64,000 nt of DNA from Lasiosphaeris hirsuta (taxonomy: Eukaryota; Ascomycota; Sordariomycetes; Sordariales; Lasiosphaeriaceae). The stretch lies in contig JAUKUA010000004.1 of assembly GCA_030549175.1 (NCBI GenBank), positions 2,604,001 through 2,668,000 on the forward strand, read 5' to 3'. Positions 54,925-64,000 of this stretch are shown piece after piece; the first letter of the stretch is position 1; every line of letters starts with the position of its first letter. A program made the position numbers and the translations under genes. The notes under the pieces were generated by a model that was not told where the DNA came from, ran no database searches, and was given only the letters and a program-made list of their open reading frames with translations.

Positions 54925-56800
54925 CCCGCGCTCACCAACCTAAGAAAACCCCCTAAACTCGACGTCACCATCCTCGGTGATGTATCCCACCGGTTCGTCC
55001 TCTTCCTCTTCTTCATCGGGCTGGTGGTCGTGTCTATGGCTGGGTCGATGAGGGGGGTTGCCGCTGACGCAGCGACGGTGGAATTGTGCGGGCAACGGCG
55101 AGCTAGCTCCGACGCTCTCAGCCATTTATGGGAACGACTTGCTCCGGGAGAGGGCCCGTCGGCCGTGAGCGGGCGATATGGTGGTGGTGAATGTCGACAT
55201 GGCTGCTATGTCGTCGTTCTGGTCGGCGTCTGAAGTTGCGATCTGGCGTGTCTCTGATGCGGGAACAGGAGTTGATGAGAACAACATACTTGCTACGTAC
55301 GAGGCGGGTGCGTGGGGGGAAGAATAGTAGCTCTTTCCCTCTTAATAGCGGCTATGGGGATGGTGTCCCTTGAATAGCCGCGTGCTAAAACCTTGTCCAG
55401 TCCGAACCTTCCGGTAATGTATGTGAACATACGCCATTTCTGCTTTCATGTGGCCTGCACTCTGTCAGTTAATGGCAGACCCCGTGCAGACGACGATGAC
55501 CTACCTCCATGGTGTGTATCTTCGTGGTGGACGATGATAGTGTCGAAGAGACGAGGGCCCGATTCCCGTGGGCGACAGTTTTGTGCCCCATTGCCGTCGG
55601 TTGGATAGAGTTAATCGTTGCCGCGGCCTCTGGGCTGTGAGTTGAGTCAATTGTAAGTTCGGATGCCAACCGAACAGAAGTCGTCGATGTCAACGGCGCT
55701 AAAAGGGGTGGAGCTGGGGGTTCGCCCGAACCATGGCGCCGCGCCGACCGCAATTGCATGTGCCTCAGGGCAACGTCAAATGCCTTGCTTACAACTGACT
55801 GGTTGTGACAAGGGGCAACCACAGAGTGCTGTAGGTGCGGCTTGGAATAGAATGTGGCCCTGTGGGCGCTGAACAAATCTATTCTCAACATAATAATTGA
55901 TTATGGCCTCGAAGGTCTTTGCCTTTTGAGAGATGCATTCTGGGCCTGACGGCCATTCTAATACTGAGGTCCTCGGGGACCGAAGTTCTCCGTCATTCCG
56001 AATGATGACGAGTAGGCGTTCACTAGCCTAACCTTCCTGGCCATTGTGGCCTGATACTGCTCAATTGGCGCAAATCAAGGTTCGGCCATGCGAACCTCGA
56101 TAAGCTCGGTGAGCTGTGGTGCCAGTCAAGGTGTTAGGGGCGTTCACCGTGTGACACTAGTCCACCCTGTTTTTTTCACCCCTTTTGAGGGCCTGCTAAC
56201 GTCGGATTTTGGCGTTGTGAAATACCTTTTTTTTTTTTTTTTTTTTTTTTTCGGGTGATAGCACACATGAGAAGATATGTGCTGGTATATGTGCTGGTAT
56301 ATTCTAGGTGCTAGTATAGTATATACCATGCTTGTATAATATCCTAGTGCACTAAATACCATCCCAGTTTCAGTGCCAAGATACTACCTACTACCCCCCA
56401 ACATCTCCCAGTATATGCTATGTCCCAGTATATGCTAGAAACGCGGACACGGCGGGGGACATGAAAGGAAACTTCAGCCGGGAGGGGACTGAAAACGGGC
56501 CTCTGAGGCTGTGCAGCGGCGGCGTATGGGATTACCCTAGCTTAGGGAAGAATCAGGGAGAGCTCAGGACAAATCAGCCACAGCTCACCCTAGCTCACGA
56601 TTGCGAACGAAAAAGGAAATTTCGTGTGCCCAGATGTCTCAGATAACCAGGCTGTTATCCGACTCGCCTAGCTTCTCCCCGCACCAATCACCCCTAGTCT
56701 ATGAAAGTAATGAAAGTACGAGCGCTTTAACTCTCCTCCTCGCAGCGCTATCTTTTATCCAATTTTTGTCTCGTCTTCAGGTTCTGCACGCTGCGGTGAA
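54925..56800. other. Intergenic, no supported gene
   Basis: Short ORFs on both strands only. Contains a 25-T tract (56227-56251) and an AT-rich stretch with GCTGGTATAT and CCCAGTATATGCTA repeats (56265-56450). Confidence 0.45.
56227..56251 (+). repeat. Poly-T tract of 25
   Basis: An uninterrupted T-run followed by short tandem words (GTGCTGGTATAT twice, near 56279-56302). On the minus strand this is a poly-A, as at the tail of a retroposed sequence, but no element body is recognised. Confidence 0.8.
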
Positions 56801-58851
56801 TCACCACTCCACCTCCTCCACCTCTTCCCCGCCCTCCATCCCTCGTCTACTCCCACAACCGCCCACCTCCGGCACAGGCATCCTCTCAATCAGCATATCA
56901 ACTATCAACCTCACCCCTGCCCCCCTCCCATCAGTCCCTCCTCCCCTGCGCTGCCTACCAAGCCATTCCCTCACCTCCATGCTGATATACCGCTTCATCG
57001 CCTCCAAGCCTTCCTCATCGCCATACGCAATCCGCTCAACGGTTCTCATGCACTGGCTCTCGACCGTAAAAACCAAGCCGGGAGATATATCCGCCGCCGT
57101 CGGGTCGCGAGGGAAGGGCAGCTCGCGCCGGAGATCTGTGAGTGTCTTGTCTTGGAAACGGCCGCCAGCGGGAACCCAGCGCTCTGTTATGGCGCGGGGG
57201 TGGCGGGTGAGGACGAGGCGGTAGGTGAACCCCACCGAGGGTTTAGCTGGCGGTGATGCGTTGTTGGCGGGTGTGGTAGTGGGGCGCGGAGAAGGAGCTG
57301 GGGATGGTGGTGCTGGGCTGAGATGGGCAATTGTGGGGGATGGGGGTATGCTAGGTATCGGGGAGGACGGTACTGCAATCGAGGGTCTGGCGTCAAAGAA
57401 GGGTCTATCCACTCCGGCCTCCGAGGGAGTGGCGGATGTAGGTATGGACATGGGGGCCAATGGCGCCATGGGAAACGGCATGTCCTTGGTTTGAACCGTG
57501 GAAAAACGGGGCATGTCAAGGGGACTGGTTTCTTTGCTTGGGAGACCCTTCATCGCGTATCTACCGGTCATGTTGTACATGGGCTCGTCATCGTCTTCAT
57601 GGTCTTCGATGGACTCGATAGTAGACATGGTTGACTCCTCTTGGCCTACGGGGTGGACGCCTGATTCGGTCTCGGGCTCGGGGCCGTCGTGTCCGGGACT
57701 GATGTACCTGCTTATCTCGGCGAGGTCTCTGACGTACTCGTCTGGCCTCAGGGGCTGTGGACGCCGTCGAGATCTCTTGACTGGTGCTTCTGGTTCAATG
57801 ACGTCTTTGCCGGTGCGCTTTTGTCTCTTCTGCCGATGTGGTGGCTGCTGCTGCCCGTCGGCGATGAAATCTCCGAGTGTCTGGCGGCCTTTTGACTTCT
57901 CTAATTGTCGGCCGGCGCTGGTAGATGTGAGGTGGTGTGTCTGCTGCAGTATGTTAGGGTATTTCGTACTCATTGAAGAATTGATAGGAGGGTAGTTTAC
58001 GTATGGTGATGGCGGAGTACTTAGAGGGACAGAGTATACATCTCTGCTCTCCGCTGCTCCGTCGACGCTATCGTCTCCCCTTTGCTGACCATTGATCGCG
58101 GTGGCAGATGAGGTTGCAGCGGTTGACGACTCGCCAACCCTGTGAGAACCGCCTGGATCTGCCGGCAAGGGTGCGAATGAGGAAAGTGTAAAGACTGAAG
58201 GGATGGTAGGGGGTGCGTTCGAACTCCGACTATCCCCATCGTCAGCGGATATGATGGTATTGAAGAAGCTGTCGACGTCAAGCGCCGTCTCCCGGCTGGT
58301 GCCCCTTTTCTCCAAAGGCCGAGCACCCGTGACTGCGGTACTGGACTTTAGATTGTTCTTGTATTTCTTGTTTCGGAATTGTTGCTGGTTCAGACGGAAG
58401 AACAATTGTTGGACCAATCTCTTGATACTATAGGAAAGCTGTCAGTTTTGAGTATTTGGGAATCGCGATAGGCATGGGCTTACTGAACATGATCTTTCGA
58501 GTACTGATATTTATTATAGTTGGCCGCCGATTCATCGTTGGGCCAGAATACCTGGCCATTACCGGCTTTGTCGAGGAAGGCCACAGTTATCTCAGTTAAA
58601 CCTGCTTGACCTTCACGAGAGTTCCAGTCGTGTAGGTCGATGCCGGAAACGCCACGGGTGGTCTGGAACTTCCCCCGGAACGTCCTGGTATCATCATAAA
58701 AAGTGATACATCGTGGCAGCTGTGCATCCCCATAATCAAGTTCGCGACGGAGAGCTGTGACGCTTGGAATCGCAGTGGCCGTCATGTTTGGAGATGTTGT
58801 GAGCATGTTTGCTAACGCCGTGCTCCTCAAATCACCTCCGTCCAGCGTCAC
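56801..58851 (-). CDS. Uncharacterised Pro/Ser-rich, probably nuclear protein
   Basis: Two exons, 58851-58484 and 58427-56801, joined by a 56-bp intron (GTAAGC..TATAG), give 664 aa without stops. Residues 1-150 are a conserved-looking start (YGDAQLPRCITFYDDTRTFRG, VFWPNDESAANYNKYQYSK, IKRLVQQLFFRLNQQQFR). Then follow a long disordered Ser/Thr/Pro part with basic clusters (RQKRQKRTGKD, KRSRRRPQP), an acidic patch (ESIEDHEDDDEP) and a Pro-rich run. The C-terminal 130 residues look globular (FTYRLVLTRHPRAITERWVPAGG). The basic clusters suggest nuclear location. No named domain recognised. Intact; it probably represents a conserved Sordariomycete orphan family. Confidence 0.75.
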
Positions 58852-61482
58852 AAGGAAGCAGCGGTGTTTGGGGTAGCAAAGTGACGGATGAATCGATGGG
58901 AAAACGTCTTAGGGAAGACGTATTTATACGTGATTGGAGCAGTGAGGAGGAGGAGGGGGGGGACAGAAGACGAGCGGTGGTCGAGACTCGAGAAAGAATT
59001 TTCTGCTGGAGCCGAGGGCTTGTCTGCCTTGGGGCCTCTCGCACTGTGCTAGTGATAAGGAACTTTCGGTGTGCGTATTCCCAACTACGTGCAGGTTAAG
59101 TTGGCCAGAAGAAACGGCCGGGACACCAGGATAGTAACGCCGAGGTGAGCGACCAAAAGGCCACGGATACAGAGCGAAAGGAAGTGAGAAAATGGACAAG
59201 GAGCTTAGTCGTCTCTTGTTAGCCTCGTTCAACTCTTGGGGGGTGCTAGAATTTGTTCACATGTCAGGTTCCTTCCAGCTTGAGCTGATCCGCAGACTAA
59301 GTGGCAAGTCCCCAGTAGTAAGGTCGAGGTCAGAGGGACGGCCACTCTGGCAATGACTCATTGAGGGCTCCTACCGGCGGCCAAAAAGGCCGGCCAGGTC
59401 CCCTGTCTCTCTCTCTCCAACTTGCTCAACACCACATCCGCCGCGCTAGTTGATTGGCTCTGCGAGTCTTGCATAAATGTGATCGGGCCGCCAAGCGCTG
59501 GACAAGGTTCCGTTTCATGGAAGGCGACCATTGTCTCGCAGGTTACCCAGTGCTTACCACACGGTCATACTGAAGATAGATCTTTGGTCTACGCAAGAGC
59601 TACTTCATCAACTCGTGAAATTCGGAATTGAGAGCTAGACGGAACACCTACCCGACCCATCCGAACCAATGAATTGCACCCGTCTAGGCTGTTTCAGAAA
59701 TAAGATCTGTGGAGGGGGCGCCGCTCTGCCGTAGAATGAGTCTTTATAGGGTGGGTGCCTTGTCCTTGAGCCTCAGCTAGGTTGTTCAATTCTGAATGTT
59801 CTGAGTAGACAAAGTATATCTGGATCAGGAGCTATGTGCCTTGCTGCCTTGAACTCTTAGGCCTAGAGTTTCGCCACCGCTACTGAGGAGGTCTCGTATT
59901 TGTTGATTCTCCGTCCTGGCCAGTTTGGTGTTTGATAGAGCGGACTCTGGCTTCCCCCAATCAGCATTGAGCTAGGCGTAAAAGTCACCGCTTGCAGGGC
60001 CAGAGAGCGTTTTCCCAGGGCCTAGATCGTGGATATTTAAACCAGCTAGTCCAGCAAAGAAAGCCCTCCTGTCACCTCCCCACTCTCCTCCCCAGTCAGT
60101 TCAAAGCTATCCACAGTTCGCTAGCCGTTCGCACTCCCCCATACGCAAAGAGTTCTTACTCCCCCTCCTTCGCGTTTCTACGGAACCTCATATCATGCGC
60201 AGGTGATCCAGTCAAAAGCATCGCCATTTACAGGCGGCACATCGGTCACGTTGTAATAGGGACCCCACCGCGGCGCCGCCCAAATCAATGTCCAACTCTA
60301 TGTTGACTCCCGATATGGAGGACTTTATGGTGTTCGTCCTCACAATGGTTATTGGGATTATATATATTTCGTCAGGGATGTTTCTTTAGGCTGTCCCCCG
60401 AGGTATTGTCTTCCATGACTAGACATCCCTACCTCGCCCACACATTTTTTCGGGAATCATCCGCACGCTGGAGAATTCCATCCACCAATAACACATGCCC
60501 CCGCAAAGCCCGTGTCGAATTCTCCACCGAGGGCGGCTAATGAAACGAAGGGTAACCAAGACACCCGACGAGCTCGCGATTGGACCGGGGGCACCTGCGA
60601 CGCCAGCGATCGCCTGCGACGCGTCAAAAAGAACTGCAATATCATGTTTGAGTTCAACCCCAAGCCAGCCATCATCCGCGCCGCTGAAAAAATGGCAAAA
60701 TCAGTAAAAAGACAGATTAGGCGTAGAAATGCGCAGATACTCAAATGTATACCTGGTAAGTAGAGTACATGATTGACATTTGTATTGGCTCCTGCGTTGT
60801 GGGTGCTTGTAACTACTAATAATTACGGTTGGTAATCGAAGTGCCCCTATTTTGTTGACCGCCTTGCAGGATAAGCAAGCTGCCACTAAGAGAATAGGAG
60901 CTCCTCCATCTTTTGAGCTCCTATTGCAGTGGTAGTTTGCGATACCACGACGGTGAGGGCGACGGGGGCCCACGGTGTGGCAATAGAGTCCATGATATTT
61001 ATGTTCGGAGCTTCCCTGGGATTTGTCCCCGTGGCCATCCAATGCCCCGCCATTGCATTCTGTCTGGCTGGACCCATTATGACAGGGTAAGGGTTTTTGG
61101 CCAATTATTCAAGGTAGCTGCAGGGCCGCCCCAGCTATCACACTGCTGCACACAACACACTGGGAGGAAAGGAAACGCCGGCTGCAGTGGCACTGGTGGG
61201 ATGGAGCCCCTGAGGACGATAAGTTCTGGGAATTGTGCTGGAAGGATAGGCCACTCGAACTGGCCCTATCCCGCAAGGCCCACGCGGCCTTGTTGGCGGA
61301 GAGAACCGGCCATGGGGACTTTGAGAGCCTCGCCGTGCGATTGCCCCTTCGAGGCAGAACCCTGTACGATAGATACATCAATCAGGTACAAATAGACAAA
61401 GGCTATGGTGCAAATAGACATTCTCCTTTTCTAATGCGGCTAAGGCATTTTATAGTGCAGTTGAGGTCTCTGAAAGGCATCC
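58852..61482. other. Intergenic, no well-supported gene
   Basis: Holds the promoter of the minus-strand orphan and several short ORFs. The frames 60512-60763 (plus, with the basic end KMAKSVKRQIRRRNAQ) and 60886-61104 (minus) are protein-like in composition but have no recognisable domain, and neither has a clear start context or splice partners. Confidence 0.4.
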
Positions 61483-62004
61483 TTATGCCTGTGGTTCAAT
61501 GCACTTACCACCCCTGTAGAATCGTTTGGGTGCGTGGTCTGTCATGGTGAGATACGAAGCAGTCGGTACGGTGGTAGGGAGACGAGCCCTCGACCCAGCC
61601 GGTAATGTCGGTCTATCTTGGGAGCGGTGCGAGGCCCAGCGACCACCCCTCGACCTGGAACTTCCCCGTCCGCCAGCATGGGCCCTGTCCCCACGGCGAG
61701 AGGATAGTTCCTCGCCCCTGCGTCGGAAATCTCTCACCAAATCTCTAATGTGGGCGATCCGATGCAAGTCCAATTCCACTTCGTCAATTTGCTTCATGAT
61801 GTCATGGTACCTCGCAATTTCCAGATCGCTGTTTTCAGTGAGGTTCCCGGCCCGGTCGTAGACGTGCATCATAATGACAGTGCTCTGTTCTGTTAAATAT
61901 TCCAACCGTTGCTGAATGTGCTGGATTTGCCTGTCAAAGTGTCGTCCCAGCGCCGTCAAGCTGACTGAGTTGAGCATTAGAAGATGACCGCCACCGGGAT
62001 CCAT
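61483..62004 (-). CDS. Small coiled-coil protein with basic tail
   Basis: Single open frame of 173 aa, ATG 62004, stop at 61483. Residues 10-100 form an amphipathic helical region (IQHIQQRLEYLTEQSTVI, YDRAGNLTENSDLEIARYHDIMKQIDEVELDLHRIAHIRDLVRDF) followed by an Arg/Ser/Gly-rich tail. The helical part resembles short fungal coiled-coil subunits such as the CNL1-type BLOC-1 subunit, but I cannot confirm the assignment. The stop lies near a possible acceptor, so another exon downstream is possible. Cytosolic, probably part of a complex. Intact. Confidence 0.6.
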   Translation of the reverse strand: MDPGGGHLLMLNSVSLTALGRHFDRQIQHIQQRLEYLTEQSTVIMMHVYDRAGNLTENSDLEIARYHDIMKQIDEVELDLHRIAHIRDLVRDFRRRGEELSSRRGDRAHAGGRGSSRSRGGRWASHRSQDRPTLPAGSRARLPTTVPTASYLTMTDHAPKRFYRGGKCIEPQA

Positions 62005-64000
62005 CGCGCAAGCGGACAGCGGACAGGTGTAGAGGTCTGGGGACGAACATTTGAAAGTGTCATGGAAGATGGTGGTGAATAGCGGAGAAACGGGGCACCC
62101 ATGTCAGAGAGAGTACCTCTATAGTCTCACCCGACAACTTTTTCTGTCCGAGTCCGTATTAGTTGCAGATCCTGAGCTAGGGGTGGGCCGCACTGAGGGG
62201 CCGCCTGAGCCGAAATTTGCCCGAGCTATACTTTCCGTGACCATAAATGAGGTAGTGTGGTTACAAGGACGAACTTGTGCCAAATTTTGGGACACCCGCG
62301 CCGCTGCACGTAACGGTGGCTTTCTCGCTCCGGAACTGCCGTTTTCTCTTTCCCACCTGAGAAATCACGTTACGGCTCAATTAGAACTTCGAACGGTTTG
62401 CGCTCCATTGAACTATCTAGTACAAGTACAGGCACTGCGTTATAAAGGCAAAGCGAGCCAGAAGAGTGTTATCACTAGGAATGGTGTGGAAAGAGAGTTA
62501 TTAAGTGGCTGTGACTTTGTGAGCAAATTAAGAAGAAGGCTGGAGAAACAGCGCTGTAAATTGACTGTTGGGGGACTTACGCAGCTGAGGTGGTAGTGTT
62601 CCAGGCATATCTAGCTTGATACGATCGATGTCTATACCCTAAAACATACTTACGCCTAAATTAGTAGATTTCAATGATGGAAGTGGTATAAAGCCACTGG
62701 TATTCACGAGTAATATAGTTATGGGATAAGACTCTTAGGAAAAGCATGGATGACAGGTTTAAGACAATGATTGTGGACTTATACCAGCCCTGTACATTCT
62801 GAGCGGTACTTCTTACTATACTATAGCGTACATTACGGTATACGACTTAGAGTTGAATGCATTCTAAAGTCCCTTCACCCCTGAGAGGGGTCCCCCTTTT
62901 TCATGCGCGCGAATATACATGGTTCTAAGCACAAGCAAAAACCGCGTAATTCAACATCTTACCGATTGTGGACCTCCGCCGCCCCCTATCACGGGCCGTT
63001 TTGACGGGTCCCTGACAACCACGCGCGCCCCTGCGTAAGCGAGCCAACATAAAGTGACGGGAAGATTGATGGGACAATACTGGTACGCCGTAATGCTTGT
63101 CCTGCACTGATCGATATTGATTGCACCCGGCGAATCCATTTCAGAAACTGCTGAGCTCCAACTTGGCGCTTAGATGGACGCTCCTCCCGCGGCCATCATA
63201 GAAAGCCGCACTAGGTTCATGTGGCGGATCCCGCGGACGCAAGTGGTGCAGCCATCAGCCGCACCGTGGGAATGCGGCACGTGTTGACTCTAAGCCCGAC
63301 CTGATTATCGGACTCACACAGGTCAGCCAAACATCGCTCCCCTCTCAAAAACTCGGTCCTTTTGTCGGCAGGGTGTTACTATTCCCAGGTATAGCTGTAG
63401 CTACAGCCTTCGGAACGGGTTGAATTACAGATGTTTTACGGCCGGGTTCTCCGAGGCGAGATTAACTTCCATGATCGAACACTGGAAGCGAACTGCCATG
63501 CCGCAGCCCGACAGGAACCATCAAGCACTCTTTAGAAAATAAATAAACCATCACCTGATTACTATCAGATGATTGGCAAGCTGTATTAGGAGATCTGCCC
63601 TTTTCGCAATATAGGTCAAGTTAGAAGAAAGGTCGATATCCTGCTATCGACATTGGTTGATGACATATGGCATCACCTCAGACGTCTCGGACTTGGACCT
63701 GCAAAAGACGGTGAGACAACGCGTATTGGCCACCCGCGGGACCAGAACACTCTTTTAGGTAACATTAAGTGTCTTGGTCAAAACTAATAGCTTCATCAGG
63801 TATCCGAGAACATAACAGTAAAGAGAGGGGCTAGCTAACACCGCCCGGACGAGCAGATCTCTGGTATAGATACCAGAGGGCACCCCACTCAATCATAATT
63901 TCAACTCCATTAGCATCCAGCACAACCATCAAACACTTTCTTCCACTTCACAACATCCAACAACCAACCAACCCACTAACCGCCAACTGGTCTCCTTCAC
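62005..64000. other. Intergenic, right edge
   Basis: A plus-strand frame of 181 codons (62051-62596) has no protein-like features and sits over the promoter of the coiled-coil gene. From 62600 to about 63880 I see nothing. A sequence GTGCCAAATTTTGGGACACCC near 62276 resembles the mariner-type end at 6670-6684. Confidence 0.4.
63890..64000 (+). promoter_or_regulatory. 5'-leader-like sequence of a gene beyond the window
   Basis: The last 110 bases are pyrimidine- and CAAC-rich with few G (CATCCAGCACAACCATC, CTTCCACTTCACAAC, CCAACCAACCAACC). Such composition is characteristic of fungal promoters and 5' untranslated leaders on the coding strand, so a plus-strand gene probably starts just right of 64000. 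Confidence 0.45.

Noticed and set aside
62051..62596. 181-codon plus-strand ORF
   Set aside because: No domain, no leader-like start context, and it covers the likely promoter of the minus-strand coiled-coil gene; composition is not protein-like.

Overview
The window looks like nuclear DNA of a filamentous ascomycete (Pezizomycotina, probably Sordariomycetes). Genes are monocistronic on both strands. They carry short introns (about 45-130 bp) with GT..AG ends and CTAAC-like branch points, and they encode typical ascomycete families: HET, NACHT-type NLR, LaeA-like methyltransferase, DAL5-type MFS and FAD monooxygenases. There is no operon structure, CRISPR array or prophage.

Layout from left to right. 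At 1-5.67 kb (minus) lies a ZNFX1/Hrr1-type NF-X1 zinc-finger helicase. It keeps one reading frame without indels but is closed by 27 in-frame TAA/TAG codons. At 5.7-13.6 kb there are repeat relics, a CorA-like membrane protein (plus), a polytopic membrane protein (minus) and a decayed gene cut by a small LTR-like repeat. At 13.6-18.1 kb there is repeat debris, a WD40 relic and a trypsin-like-protease-domain pseudogene with four TAR stops. At 18.9-21.3 kb lies an intact HET-domain gene. At 22.0-24.1 kb lies a flavin monooxygenase, at 24.3-25.1 kb LTR-like relics, and at 26.7-28.0 kb a PHBH-type FAD monooxygenase. At 29.9-33.5 kb sits a complete Mutator-like element (56-bp TIRs, 8-bp target duplication) whose transposase has three stops. 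At 34.5-35.3 kb is a cysteine-rich type I membrane protein. At 36.7-40.2 kb a LaeA-like methyltransferase and a DAL5-family MFS transporter converge. At 42.6-44.5 kb is a large acidic orphan. At 45.9-50.2 kb there is a membrane ORF, minisatellites, a tRNA-Arg and an NLR relic. At 52.3-54.9 kb lie two damaged genes, one of them protease-like. At 56.8-58.9 kb is a proline/serine-rich orphan, and at 61.5-62.0 kb a coiled-coil protein. The right edge resembles a fungal 5' leader of a gene lying outside the window.

The main theme is genome defence against repeats. Several genes are disabled almost only by TAA/TAG codons where CAA, CAG or TGG would be expected, which is the signature of repeat-induced point mutation (RIP, C to T at CpA). 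Intact housekeeping-like and metabolic genes are interleaved with RIP-hit, probably duplicated, conflict-type genes (HET, NLR, WD40, protease-like), so this is an accessory-type compartment. No PKS, NRPS or terpene synthase core is visible, so the oxygenases, methyltransferase and transporter do not add up to a recognisable secondary-metabolite cluster.
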